Below are positions 42,836 through 54,611 of a stretch of 64,000 nucleotides of DNA, one piece after another. The notes beneath the pieces are model-generated. The model saw only the letters and a program-made list of their open reading frames with translations, had not been told where the DNA came from and made no database searches. Source of the DNA: Oreohelix idahoensis (Eukaryota > Mollusca > Gastropoda > Stylommatophora > Oreohelicidae); NCBI GenBank assembly GCA_024509875.1, contig JAMPIV010012272.1, positions 43,196-107,195 on the forward strand, written 5' to 3'. A program made the translations under genes and the position numbers. Within the stretch, counting starts at the first letter, position 1. Every line of letters begins with the position of its first letter.

Positions 42836-44515
42836 TGGGAGCCGCGCTAGCGTAGTGGTTACCACACTGCACTGGCGATTAGGTGATCCAGGTTCGCGCC
42901 CTGGCGAGTACATTTGCAGAAGTCTCTTCGACCGGGACTTGGACTGGATTAATTCGATGAGAATTAAACTTAATCCCTCGAGAGGAAACTTTCTTTACAG
43001 TTAAATTGAATAGCTTTATATTTACTTTACATTCAAATGAAAAGGTTAATAGTATAGATAGAATATGTTTACTTTAACATCTAAACTGGTGGAAAAGTTT
43101 TCACAACATAGATTGAATATGTTTACACAGACATTAACACTGGTTTGAAAATGTAGGTAGTATAATTAGAATGTACATTATTTCGTTCATCTTTCCCTCC
43201 GGCTCCATATGGAGCTTGGGACTACCTATGCTTTTAGTTTTATGTAAGACGTTAGCAATAAAGCAGTCACCAGTCCTTGTAATGGTGGTTCATGAAATCA
43301 TCATTCTATATGATGAGGTTGCCAGCCTCAAAGGACTTGGACATCCACCAGCACTTTTCACATATTAATATTCACATGGCAATATATGCATATTATTTCA
43401 CATGTTAGTAATGAAAAATATAAAATGTAAAAAGTACAACTTACGCCAATCTTGGCTCATAGACTGTTTGCTCAGATAAGTAGGTTTAAGGCACAGGCAG
43501 ATGCCTTTTTTACGTGTTCTTGGGGGTCGTTATTTTAACAATTAATTCCCACTATGACTCCGTGTTTCAGTTTCCTCAGATTCCGGTTCCTTATTAAAAT
43601 GTTTTTCCTGGGCTCTTTAAGTCCTTCAAGATGTTCCACAAAGTTAGTCTGATAAATGGAATTCTGAATTCTAACTTCTGGCAGTCTGGTTTCGTCTTTG
43701 CAAGTGATCCTCACAGTGTCTTGACACTGAAACGTGTCAGGTTATATTGCATGTCTTCATCACATTTGTTTTGTTACGATGCTGAGAAAGCTCCAATCGT
43801 TTCAAACATGCGTGTTTAGTGAAGTAATTTCAAAATTATTTCCGCCTGAATTAATATGCGTGATGCAAAAGGTCACGTCTCCCATATATGGAATGAAAAC
43901 ATCCGATCCTCTCTCAGCAATGTTTACAGATAACTTACAATTACTTTAATTTAAAGTAATGTCTTTGTAACAAGGTGTGCCGGAAACGGTGATGTCATGC
44001 ATGTCTGTCCAAAATGTGTCGCACAAACGAGTAATCTCGTTATCTATCGCTTGAGCACACACATTCCGTCTCTTTACCATCTTGGCAGAGAACGCACACT
44101 GGCCTTATCAGCGATTAAACAACTGCGGTGGGCGATTTTAATGTTACTTCGTAGTCTGATGTCGGGCACAGCCGAAATTAACCAACATGTTTGTCGGCTA
44201 ATATTATCTTATCATTTCCTTCCCCAGCAGGGAGGATCAGGTAAGCAAACAGACATAACGACTTAACACTAAGAAAAGTGTAAGAATGTTTGAAAATAAA
44301 AAATATCTGCTACATAGCAGAGAAAAAAAAAGGTGCTGACTACTGAAAAACCCGCAATTAGTCAGTACAACAAATGTAACTGATTACTGCAGGAGTGAAG
44401 CAGAGATCGACCCAAATAATGTCACAATAGGCTCACCAGCTTCACAATACCATGAAATTTGTTTCATGTCAGTGGGCCGAAGGGCTGAAGCCCAAGTGCC
44501 GCTGGATAGAAAAAA
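42836..44515 (+). mobile_element. 1.68-kb SINE-headed insertion of unknown composition
   Basis: It opens TGGGAGCCGCGCTAGCGTAG with the tRNA-like A box and a B box (GGTTCGCGCC), like family A. It ends in a short A-run after GTGCCGCTGGATAG. An exact 13-bp duplication, aacgttccgcctg, is at 42823-42835 and 44516-44528. Only about the first 160 bp resemble the SINE; the remaining 1.5 kb matches nothing else I recognise in the window. A degenerate repeat of about 57 bp (TAGAATATGTTTAC) lies at 43050-43150. No long coding frame is present. It may be a chimeric retroposon or a SINE enlarged by later insertions. Confidence 0.75.
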
Positions 44516-44528
44516 AACGTTCCGCCTG

Positions 44529-45235
44529 CAAACTAGTGCAGGTGCCATCACCCTTGTCAGTGTGTTAGCTCTTTGCCCTGCCTCGGAAGCTAAAGACTAC
44601 GAAAATCAAGCAGCAGTCATCAAAAGCACACCTAGACAAGAACAACGTGTTTGCCTTAGTGACTTCAACACTAGAGCAGGTGCCGATAATGATTCAGGGT
44701 CTTCGTGTCTGGATAGATCTGGTATTGGCAAGATGAATGAAAATGAACAACGATTTAGAGTTATGTGTCCATCATAACCTATGTGCGACTGACGCCTACT
44801 TTCAGACAAAACCTCAACATAAGGTGTCATGGAGACACCCACGATCCAAGCGCTGGCACCAACTGGATCTGATTCTTGTCAGAAGGCCACTTCTCAAGTC
44901 CGTGCACTCCACGCGCTCGTATCATAGTGCAGACTGTGATACAGATCACTCCTTGGATTGCTGCAAAATCAGAGTACAACCAAGAATGTTCTATCATGTC
45001 AGGCATGAAGGGAAACCACGCACTGATATCAGCAATACGTCAGACCCTGTCATGATCGCTCAATGTACTACAACCTTCAAGAAATCACTCAGTAGCCCAC
45101 AGCATGGTGACACTGTTACAGAGAACTGGGCGCACCTGCGGAACACCATTCATAGTACTGCGCTTGCTACCTTTGGTAAGTCTGGCGAGGTGGATGTTGG
45201 AAAAAATAATAATAGATATAGTTCCTGGAAATAGA
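44529..45235 (+). pseudogene. LINE L2x endonuclease, C-terminal part
   Basis: The sequence after the insertion continues the endonuclease. It has LSDFNTRAGADNDS (the GDFN-type motif, here SDFN), then CATDAYFQTKPQHKVSWRHP and RWHQLDLILVRRP. Next come SADCDTDHSL (the terminal catalytic DH) and a spacer with VTENWAHLRNTIHSTALATFG. A frameshift near 44740-44765 divides it into two frames, and a stop follows at 45232. Part of an APE-type endonuclease domain of a non-LTR retrotransposon. Confidence 0.88.
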
Positions 45236-45426
45236 GAAAACAGCTGGTGAACTAGTATAGGGATGGCACGGGACAAGTCAGGCAGTCAACTGCACAGTTT
45301 AGATCAGTGGTGGCCAAGCTAAGGTTGGCCGAGGGCCAGATTATGGTAAAGGGTAACACCCGAGGGCCAGACCTATAAAATCCTTAAAAAATAACGTTCT
45401 GATATATAGATCCCTTACTCCCTCCT

Positions 45427-45427
45427 T

Positions 45428-45464
<37 letters not shown>

Positions 45465-45465
45465 G

Positions 45466-45549
<84 letters not shown>
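45427..45549. repeat. (TA)n microsatellite
   Basis: An interrupted (TA)n array within the hAT MITE. Its assembled length is uncertain. Confidence 0.95.
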
Positions 45550-45550
<1 letters not shown>

Positions 45551-45708
45551 CAGATGGATTGATTTGCCGTTGCCCTAAAGACGCCAATAGGCGTGATGGG
45601 AAAACAATGGCAAAGAAAACCTATCTGCTGTTGCCCTAAGACGCCACTAGGCGTAATGGCCACTGACTGCTTTGACGGTCGGTGGCTAAGGACGGTAGAA
45701 GAAGAAGA
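45550..45708 (+). mobile_element. Short retroposon (family B, copy 2) with GAA tail
   Basis: Two units with GTTGCCCTAA and a hairpin (ACGCCAATAGGCGT, ACGCCACTAGGCGT) are followed by GGCCACTGACTGCTTTG, CGGTCGGTGGCTAAGGACGG and a GAAGAAGA tail. It sits between two (TA)n arrays, as if it had inserted in one. Confidence 0.75.
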
Positions 45709-45833
<125 letters not shown>

Positions 45834-46583
45834 GAACCACGTACAGAAAGCAACGGCAAACTACTGTACTGCACATCTGCCAAAACATGTACACCAGTCT
45901 TCGAACTGAAATTACTGTTTAAAAAAATATAATGAATCTGATGTTTTAATTTGTTTTGTAATTTGTAATTTGACATGTAATTATTTATTTCAAACATACA
46001 TTTGTGTGTTATTTCATTGTGAAGAGTGTGGCTTCAATCAACAATAAGAGGCCGACCAAAACAGGTTGGCGGGCCGGTCAAAACAGGTTGGCGGGCCGGA
46101 TCTGGCCCGCGGGCCGTAGTTTGGCCACCGCTGGTTTAGATGGTAGATGTAGAACAGAGCTGTGAAGCAAGACAAATTCTCGCTAGACCTATCCTATGCG
46201 CCAAGGGTGTCTATTAATAGTTAATGTTAAATATAGCTCGTTAATAATCACTACCAATTTAAAATACTAAATAATTCTCTTAATTTCCACACAGTAACAA
46301 AATTTCCAACAGAACTGGATTTAAACAAAATAAATTAACTGCAATTTATAAAATATATACTGAAGCACATTAAAAACGCACCACCTGTATAATCCAGGAA
46401 CAGAGTGTGAAATGTAAATATAAGTGTTTACAAGTTTACATATTTGGAATCTTTATTCATTTTCCTATGAATCCATGCTGGTCATTAATTTGTACATTTG
46501 ATTGTTATGAAATTCATTGCATTCTGTGCAGGCAAGGGAGAAAACCATAAATGCAACCAATAAAAAATTCATTCACACTATCC

Positions 46584-47325
46584 TCAGTATCTGGTATGTC
46601 CACGGTGTGCTTGCCAACAAGCTTGGCAGCGGCTCCGCATGGAACGCACAAGTCTCTGAAGGAAATTCCGGGGTATCAAATCCCATTCACGTGTAAGAGC
46701 AGCTTCGAGCTGTTGCAGATTAGCTGGAGAACCTTGCCTGTAGACTCTGCGTCCAAGCTCGTCCCACAGATGTTCTATAGGGGACATGTCTGGTGATAGG
46801 GCAGGCCAATCAATCGTCACAATGTTCTGCTGCTGTAGATATTGCTGCGTAATGCATGCGGTGTGCACACGTGCGTTATCCTGCTGGAGAAGCTGCAAGT
46901 CTGGATAATTTGTGAACGCAGGAGCAACCAATGCATCCAGAACCTTATCTCGATATGTCACAGCATTAACATTTCCACGGAAGACGTGAAGAGGCAAGCG
47001 ATGGAGAAAACTGAATCCTCCCCAAATGTGAATACTGCCACCTCCAAATCGGTTGTGCTGACGAACACAGCAATCTGCAAAGCGTTCTCCACACCGTCGC
47101 CAAATCCGCATACGTCAATCAGCAAAAGATATGTTGAATCTGCTCTCGTCTGTGAATAGGACAGCATTCCACTGCAGTCTAAGTCCATCTGACATGTTGC
47201 TCTGCCCATAGCAGGCGCTGCTGACGATGTCTGTGAGTCAAGTTTGGCCCAACATAAGGTCGTCTTGCAGTAAGGCCTGTATCTCTGAGTCGTCGTATGA
47301 CTGTCATTCGAGAGACTTGCCCACG
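46584..47325 (-). pseudogene. Tc1 transposase (copy 2), C-terminal part
   Basis: Beyond Gmr1-B the gene resumes with GQVSRMTVIRRLRDTGL (second helix-turn-helix), then RRPYVGPNLTHRHRQQRLLW. The catalytic region has FTDESRFN, QQDNARVHTACI and LSPDMSPIEHLWDELGRRV, again DD34E. The frame ends with the stop just after RGHTRY at 46584. A frameshift near 47185 and a stop near 47112, together with the split, make the gene inactive. Confidence 0.9.
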
Positions 47326-50300
47326 TGTCGTAAATAGTAGTCCGGTTTAGAGTTTAGAATGATGTTGAAAAAACTCAGTGATAGAAATGTAGATATTAAA
47401 TATGATGCTCCACAGAGTGGTGGAGGAGAGTAAAGACAGACTTATTTACGACAAATCGTTTCTCTCAATCTTCTCTTCCACTCTCCTGGTCAAACAATTA
47501 TTTGCCAGTTTTCCAGACACACATCTGCGCTCACACCGATTTGGTGCTTCAAACACACAGACGACGTGGATACAACTATCTTAAACAAATAGGGGAAATT
47601 TTATGGGCTTTGGGTAGTCCAACACAATAACGATTAAGTTTATGTTGTTTATTAAAGTTAAAAAAAGACAATCACTAAAATAATCATTTGTTTACAGCAA
47701 GAATTATCAAAATTACAGAAAAATGCAAATAACAAGGTAGGGAGGGGGTGAAGAAGATTGGTATCGACTAAGCCCGTCCCGCTTATTAGACAAAGATAAA
47801 CCCAGTCCAAAGATAGATAGTTATCAGGAACGTAGGTAAGTTAACCTAACAGTAAAAATAATTATTCTGAGAAGAGGTGTTACAGAATTAGGTAAGGGTG
47901 GTAGAAAGAATCCTGTTCTTCCCAATTGTTCTTCCCTTTACTAAGCAAAAGGAAAGGAGGGGGGTTTAAACAGAGTTAACAAATTATCAACTATCCCACT
48001 TAAAGGAACAATGTAGGGTATACAGAAAAGATATATATTACCAGGTAAGCAAGTTAACAAAATGGTTACACAAAAGATTTAATTTCATGTCATTCATACA
48101 CGCGCTAGTAAAGACCTTCACTCATCTTGCTCTCACTTACCGATTGTGAAAAAATCTGGCACTCCATAGAATAACACAACAGCAGTTACACCTCAAACTA
48201 AATGTATGAGTGTTTGTTCAAGTTCTAGCCCCAGATTAGCGGGTAGGCTGTCAGCACATAAAAGGATCCCGTAATCGCTGGAAAATGAATCTGTAATTGT
48301 GTCTCTTTTCTTAATAACAGTTTTTATGGGAGGGCACGGTCTCTGATACCGGGGTGAGGATGATGTGGTCTATTTGACTATGCCGCTGAAAATAAAATTC
48401 TTACGCGTGCTGGTACACTTTATCCGTGAGGTATGGTTTAAGTCCAGTGAGAAAACTAGTCACATCACTGTCCAGGAAAATATGTATTCTCTCTCTGTGT
48501 CAGTAAACTAACAAAAGCTCGGGCCAGTGTTCTTCTTCCCGTTACAACTTAATTTGCTTGATGGTGGGTTAAATTTGTCTTTGGGTGTGCTTTCTTTGCT
48601 ATAAGTTAGATAGCGGAATTCCAAACATAGAATCGCCTCAAAGATTAAAAATTTACACAGTCTCAACAAGTTCTGCGTCAGGGGAACTCTACACACTGTT
48701 TATGCTTTGCTTTGCTTAGATTGATTTGCTTTATTGCTTTCTTAATGCTGGGATCGCACAGGTTACGATCACTCTGTATGAAAGAAAAAAAGACATGTAA
48801 TATACCGAAAAACAAATAACCTTCTAAAGCGCGATGAATTTCCCGTTAAGACTATTTTATATACGCTCGCGTATTTAATTATGTATTTAATAAAACACTG
48901 CGCGAGTTTTAGTGGTTAAACACACATCTATAAATATAGGACTTAACTAAATTTATTAATTATAAATTCCTTCGCGACTTTAAAAGTTAATTTAAGCATT
49001 AAACATCTATTATCTTTTGGAAATAATATAGCAGGTATATCATTACATTTACAACTGGAACTATTGAGATGGTTGAAAAGGTTGGATAAAGTTGGTTTTT
49101 TTTTATTCCCGTAAATGATATCCACCAAAAGATAGATATAAGTGGATGGAAGCAGACATCATCATCATCATCAGTTGATAAGATCTCTATGGTGTTGTTT
49201 GCTCCACTGTAGTGTATGGAATGTCAACTTGACCTACGCAGTGGTGTGTAGACATGGATTGAGTGTATAATGTGCGAATGATAATAAGGGTTCGTGTTGT
49301 TGACAAATGTTCTTTTCTCACACTCATGTATGACTGGAAGTCATCGACACCAACGACTGTGTACCTTTTCTAAAGTTTAATTGGACGTACACACTCGACA
49401 GCACAGATAGTGACAAATCACAGGTTGGCATAATACATCATGGTACAGTGGATAACTGGTCTTGCAATGTTATGTTACATGGGCACTCATGTGGAATAAT
49501 AGTATCAAGGACTGTCAGTAGCCAAGCCCTCAGTATCGCCCATACATATATATCATCTGACTTCACTGACTGAGCACGTCAGCTTATAAACAATATTTCA
49601 GATGGCTTCTAAACCTAATCTCGTCTAGCGACGATTCTTCAACATAATGTTCAGCACATATTTTTCCATATAATAATATTGAACCGCTAATAACGGGTTC
49701 TCATGTGTAGCAGTGATCTCTGGACTAAACAAGCGATAATACGGGCATCCCTTTTCTCTTCTTGAAAGTCACTACATGTTTTGGTTCCAAGATGGCTTCA
49801 CTCGTGAGCTGTCACTCACGTTTGGATACAGATAATGAATCTGTCCTAAAGTTAGTCATTCATAAAACATTTCATTGCTCTGTAGATTTGATCATGAACA
49901 ATTGACTGCAATCTACAGGATATAGTGCTGCTAGGAATCGAAGTCGTTTTTCATCGAGTCAAATATATTCTCTTAGACATTCAAATCGTACCTATCGAAA
50001 ATGGTGGCTACGTACGAGAGTTCAAAGAGTATCTTTTATTACCTTGGTTTTTCAGAAATATGAATTTGCCATTCCTTGGTAATAAGAATGAACACTGGGG
50101 TAAAGTATACACGATAGGTCTAGACGACTATCACTTTCCCCAAAACCACTGAGATCACTTTTTCCCCGGCGACAGGCCGACATAGAAAAACACAGTCCCT
50201 ATCGGGACGAAGCCAAATCACACCACACTCTAGCGACACATCCGCCGAATAGCCTTTGACCTCTCTAGAGACAACAGAACATATAGTTCGACTTAGATAT

Positions 50301-51340
50301 GTAAAGATATACAGATATAAGACAGACTCGTCCTACTCAGACAAACAATACACATAAATTCAGGCCATAGATATTCTGAAGCAAGAACAATCTATTATTA
50401 CCCAAACGAAGAATAAATCGCAGAAAACTGGACTCACCCGCGGAGTTCGATCGAAGAGACGGCACAACTTTCAAGGGAAGTAACTCAATAATGACTTTCC
50501 CTTAAGCACTAAAAAATTACCTATGTATAATATTGTAAGATATCAAAGACTGCACGTAACAATGGTTTAATTTAATAGATTTAAATTAACACAAAATCCA
50601 GTGAAATAGAATGAATGAACTAGACCACTGATCACTTTACACAATATATATTACCGCTTTGCACAGAAATAGAATTCACTGCAAATATGTATAAAATCCA
50701 TGGGATAATCTAGCAGGATTTCAAATATAGCTAGTGCTTCTGTTAAGTTCTGGCCAGCGAGTGATAAAGTGTATTTCTACGTGGTCTGTATATATCTAGA
50801 ATGAAATGAAAGATGAGTGGGACATGAGAAACTTGACAGCTTTTTTTTTATCTCAGAAGACTTTTGGGGATCTGACCGCCAGACTAAAAGGAGAAGCCGC
50901 CCCTGGCCTCTCGTATCTTCGCTCGCTGCTTGCGTCGGCTTTCCCCGTTCGCTCCCACTGCGATCGGTTCCGTGTTTAACACCGAGATGCGAAATCGTTT
51001 TAGGGACCACTACTGTCTTTGATAGCATGCCGCCGGTCCTTCCTGAGATCTCCCCCAGTGTCTTTCTTCTGACCGCTCTGGTCCATCTTGCGAGCGGTTT
51101 AGTGTTCGCGCGGAGATGAGAAATACCTGCGAGAAACTAGCTTCTCTGCTCGGGGATCGTCTCAGTGTCTTTAGATCTCATGCCGCATACTAAATGAGTC
51201 CCGGTGGAATCGGTTCGCTCTGGCGAAACCAAAAAGTTACAACAAATGTTCAGGGGTTCTAATGTTATGAAAAGCTAAAGTCCCTTTAATCATCCATCAA
51301 ATCAGGGAAAATTCACTTGTAGAACTAGACGTACGTCACA
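47326..51340 (-). repeat. 3' LTR of Gmr1-B (4.0 kb, with a 1.8-kb extra block)
   Basis: Read on the minus strand it begins TGTGACGTAC and ends ACGACA. It aligns with 56169-58421 over 47336-48880 and 50690-51340. The block of about 48885-50690 is absent from the other LTR, where the single N at 57763 lies at that junction. A stretch of about 31 bp near the end of the right LTR (56179-56209) is missing here at 47336. Confidence 0.88.
48885..50690 (-). repeat. Extra block in the 3' LTR, includes dispersed repeat C copy 2
   Basis: This block is missing from the 5' LTR. About 49150-50470 is homologous, inverted, to 25230-26620. Similar short AT stretches lie at both edges (ATTATGTATTTAATAAAA and AATATGTATAAAA), which could be a target duplication or sites of deletion. 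It holds a CATCATCATCATC run near 49158 and no supported gene; the 75-aa frame at 49925-50152 has no recognisable domain. Confidence 0.6.
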
Positions 51341-51356
51341 ATCGTCCCCACTTTTA
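51341..51356 (-). promoter_or_regulatory. Polypurine tract of Gmr1-B
   Basis: On the minus strand AAAAGTGGGGACGAT lies directly before the 3' LTR, the expected place for priming plus-strand synthesis. Confidence 0.6.
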
Positions 51357-51443
51357 GACATGAAACCATTTTTCATGTTTCATTTTTTTGACAATGGAGG
51401 TGACCTGATTGGTGATTTTAGGATGAGTGGTATCTTCAGTTTG

Positions 51444-54400
51444 CTATTCTTCATCTGTAGACCAGTTTCTACTCAGGAAATCAGCCCCGACATTCTGTCT
51501 TCCCGGAATATATTCCACTTTGAATGAATAAACAGATAACAGTAAGGCCCATCGCATGATCCTAGCGTTGAATTCCTTATTGGCGTGGTCTGTTTGCACC
51601 GTGAAAGATGTACCATAGAGAAACTCATGATGGCGTCTGATACCGTCAATCAGAGCGAGGCATTCTCTTTCGACTACGCTGTAGTTCCGTTCAGCTTTAT
51701 TTAATTTCCGACTGCCATAGGCAACTGGAAATAGCATGTTTGGGTCACTGTCATCGGCTTGAAGCAGTGTTGACCCAATGCCCTGACCTGACGCGTCGAC
51801 CCGTAATACAAAAGGTTTCTTGAGGTCAGGCAACCTCAAAATGGGGTATGCAGACAACTGTCCTTTCAAAGTGCTGTATGCGTGTTCGCACTTTTGATCC
51901 CACATGACCTTATCCGGACGCCCTTTCTTAGTGAGGTCAATCAGAGGTGCTGTCAGTCCGTTGAAGTTCTGGATGTATTTCTGATAATATGCACATAGTG
52001 ATATGAAGGAACGTACGTCTTTCTTCGTTCGGGGTCTTTTTGCTGCCACTATTTTCTCCACGTTCTTCTTAATAGGCCAACTGCATCCGTGAGAAATAGT
52101 ATGCCCCAGGAAGTCTAACTGTTCAAACCCGATGAGACATTTGCTAGGTCTGGCTGTGAGACCGGTTTCCTGTAGTCTCCTGAGAAGCATAGCAACCGTA
52201 GCAATATGTTCTTCGTAGGTTTCCGATGCAATTAATATGTCATCCATAAAATTATGGATATGGGGACTTTGAAAAGGTTCTAGAAGCTTCCTCATCATCC
52301 TGGTGAACACTCCTGGTGTGTTATGCAAACCGAATGGCATCACATTAAATGTGTAATGTCCTTCACTAGTGCTGAAAGCTAACAAAGGTTTAATTTCCTC
52401 CTTGACTGGTATTTGATAGTAACCTTTACTGAGGTCAATCTTGGAGAAAATCTTTGCCTTGCTAAGCTTGGTGAACAACTCAGAAACAGTTTGGAGAGGT
52501 TCGGGCTGGAATTCCGTTACAGCGTTTAGCAGCCGGTAATCTATACACAGCCGAACGTCCTTATTGGGCTTCTGCAACAGCACTACACTGGAACTGTAAG
52601 GAGATGTAGACTCACTGATAATTCCTGCCTGACGCAGCTTGTCTAATTCTCCGCGAAGTGCATCAGCTTTAGCGTAAGGGATGAGGTAAACTCTGGTTCC
52701 AACAGGGGTCTCGTTTGTTAATTTCATATCAAATTCGATGAGATTTGTTCGACCAGGTACATCCGTTAAGACTGAACTGTACTGTTTTAGTAGCGCCCTG
52801 GTTTCTGTTTGTTGTTCTGGTGAGAGATTGTCGCTGAACTCGACATCTTTAAAGGATTCTGTGGGTTGCAATGGATACTCCATGCAACCATCATCATCTT
52901 CCTCGTCTTCCGTTGCTATGGCGACAGCCAGGAGATACTCGGAGGATGGCACCGGTCTTTCCAAATATTTCTTAAGCAGATTTATGTGGAAGACCTTCTC
53001 CTTTCCTTTGATGGAGATCTTGTAATTGGTGCGTGAGATCTTTTTAAGGACGGTAAACGGCCCTTGCCATCCGATGCGAAGTTTATTGCTTCCGGTTGGA
53101 AGTAGCAACAAAACTTTCTCCCCTGGTTGTAGTTTTCTCTCTTTTGCAGCTTTGTTGTATCTTTTAGTATGTTTAGCGCGGGCTTTCTTAAGGTTGGTTG
53201 TAGCTAGATCCCATCCTAGCTTTAGCCTTTCCTTGAGCTCATATACATACTTGCTTGCAGAGACGACTGTCTCGTCAGCCTTTTGGTCTGTCAGGGACCG
53301 AAGTAAGGCTTCTAGTGGCCCCTTAATAGGTCTGCCAAATAAAAGTGTGGCTGGCGTGAATCCCGTAGACGCTTGGGGAACCTCTCGGTAGGCGAATAAA
53401 GCAGCCGATATATATAGGTCCCAGTCTTCCGGTTTCTCCTGACCCAGCTTACGTAACATGGTGGTGAGGGTGCCGTTAAAACGTTCCACGAGCCCATTTC
53501 CGGCCGGATGGTAGGGACTTGTGTGGATATGTTTGGCCCTCAAGATCTTAAAGATCTCCTCCATTAACAGGCTACGGAATTGGGATCCATTGTCCGTCAA
53601 AACTTGTTGAGGGAATCCCAACTGTGTAAAGATTTGCACGAGGGCTTCTGCGACATGCTTGGAATTTATGCATGGTAGCGGTACAGCTTCGGCCCACATT
53701 GTGCAAGTGTCGACTAAAGTCAGGATAAACCTGCTCTTTCTTTTGGTCCTTTCCAGGGGTCCAATGATGTCGACAGCAACCCGTTCAAAAAGAGTACCCA
53801 CTATTGGCATTTGCCCCATAGGTACTGGGGGTGTCAAGTGCTTTGGTGCTACCCGTTGGCACTGGGCGCAGGATTTCACATACCTGGTAATGTCAGAGTT
53901 CATTCCTGGCCACCAATAGTGGTTTTTTATTCGCTGAATAGTGGCGTTTTGTCCCATATGTCCGCTAAATGGAAGAGAGTGCCCCATTTCTAAGACCTGG
54001 CTTCGGTACTGCGTCGGTACTAGGAGCTGGTTATTCCCCGTGTCCGGGTTGCCCGTTCTACGATACAATACGCCGTCCTTAGAAAAGATGTCTCCGTTGT
54101 GTCTGGGGTCCTTAGCCATGGGCAGTTTTCTAAAGCAGGGCTCCAGAGTAGGGTCCTTTTGTTGCGTCTCCTTCAGTTCATTCGGCAACAAATTTGGCGC
54201 AGGCTCCCTCTCCTTCTTGGCTTGCCCTCTTGTGGTTACCGCTGCCACAATCGGCTCCTTTGGTCTCCCAATAAACACATATCTACATCCCAGGATAACT
54301 GGGTAGATAGGATCATCCATAATGGCAGCTTTAATAACCTCTCTGACAAAGTCAGAGTGTATTTCTACCAGTGCGATAGGAAGCGTCCTGGGTGCATCAC

Positions 54401-54611
54401 TATTGAAAACTCCACTAAGTTTGACGGTTTCCTCTGTCTCCTGACCGGGTTTGACTAGGTGCCTAGCGACAATACAACTAAAGCTTAGTCCAGTGTCAAA
54501 GAGACAAGTAGTTGAGGTACCATTCAAAATTACAGTTCCTCGAGTTGAGGGTCGGTCCCCCTCAGGTTTAGAATCACTGACATTGACTCTACCTTTCGAG
54601 GCTGTATGCAA
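51444..54611 (-). CDS. pol: Pol of Gmr1-B: protease, integrase, RT, RNase H
   Basis: The uninterrupted frame of 1055 residues encodes the enzymes that copy and insert the element. In order: aspartic protease (LFDTGLS, Asp39); integrase zinc-binding His211, His218, Cys248, Cys251; integrase core Asp281, Asp340 and Glu376 (DD35E spacing); integrase C-terminal part to about 550; reverse transcriptase (KIDLSKGYYQI with Asp726, and FMDDIL at 788-793); and RNase H with Asp939, Glu983 and Asp1008. All visible catalytic residues are present. FMDD replaces the commoner YxDD. No chromodomain signature was recognised. The first Met at 54611 is probably not the real start: the frame opens upstream and gag overlaps it, so pol is likely made as a fusion with gag. 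It is one of the best-preserved genes here. Confidence 0.95.
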   Translation of the reverse strand: MHTASKGRVNVSDSKPEGDRPSTRGTVILNGTSTTCLFDTGLSFSCIVARHLVKPGQETEETVKLSGVFNSDAPRTLPIALVEIHSDFVREVIKAAIMDDPIYPVILGCRYVFIGRPKEPIVAAVTTRGQAKKEREPAPNLLPNELKETQQKDPTLEPCFRKLPMAKDPRHNGDIFSKDGVLYRRTGNPDTGNNQLLVPTQYRSQVLEMGHSLPFSGHMGQNATIQRIKNHYWWPGMNSDITRYVKSCAQCQRVAPKHLTPPVPMGQMPIVGTLFERVAVDIIGPLERTKRKSRFILTLVDTCTMWAEAVPLPCINSKHVAEALVQIFTQLGFPQQVLTDNGSQFRSLLMEEIFKILRAKHIHTSPYHPAGNGLVERFNGTLTTMLRKLGQEKPEDWDLYISAALFAYREVPQASTGFTPATLLFGRPIKGPLEALLRSLTDQKADETVVSASKYVYELKERLKLGWDLATTNLKKARAKHTKRYNKAAKERKLQPGEKVLLLLPTGSNKLRIGWQGPFTVLKKISRTNYKISIKGKEKVFHINLLKKYLERPVPSSEYLLAVAIATEDEEDDDGCMEYPLQPTESFKDVEFSDNLSPEQQTETRALLKQYSSVLTDVPGRTNLIEFDMKLTNETPVGTRVYLIPYAKADALRGELDKLRQAGIISESTSPYSSSVVLLQKPNKDVRLCIDYRLLNAVTEFQPEPLQTVSELFTKLSKAKIFSKIDLSKGYYQIPVKEEIKPLLAFSTSEGHYTFNVMPFGLHNTPGVFTRMMRKLLEPFQSPHIHNFMDDILIASETYEEHIATVAMLLRRLQETGLTARPSKCLIGFEQLDFLGHTISHGCSWPIKKNVEKIVAAKRPRTKKDVRSFISLCAYYQKYIQNFNGLTAPLIDLTKKGRPDKVMWDQKCEHAYSTLKGQLSAYPILRLPDLKKPFVLRVDASGQGIGSTLLQADDSDPNMLFPVAYGSRKLNKAERNYSVVERECLALIDGIRRHHEFLYGTSFTVQTDHANKEFNARIMRWALLLSVYSFKVEYIPGRQNVGADFLSRNWSTDEE

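Larger units (their letters stand above)
41990..45240 (+). mobile_element. LINE family L2x, 5' half, split by a 1.68-kb insertion
   Basis: The 5' non-coding part (about 41990-42550) is shared with 63280-63610. The endonuclease-coding part follows at 42559-42835 and resumes at 44529, after the SINE-headed insertion 42836-44515. The LINE sequence then runs to about 45240, where a hAT MITE (45305-46133) is inserted close by. No RT is present here. The family is non-LTR with an APE-type endonuclease; L2x is my local name, and 60545-62358 may hold the RT of a relative. Confidence 0.7.

Noticed and set aside
50777..51119. Frames on both strands repeated at 57858-58200
   Set aside because: The same sequence lies in both LTRs of Gmr1-B; no domain, so these are LTR shadows.
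52738..54458. Plus-strand frames opposite pol
   Set aside because: They are antisense shadows of the pol gene at 51444-54611.
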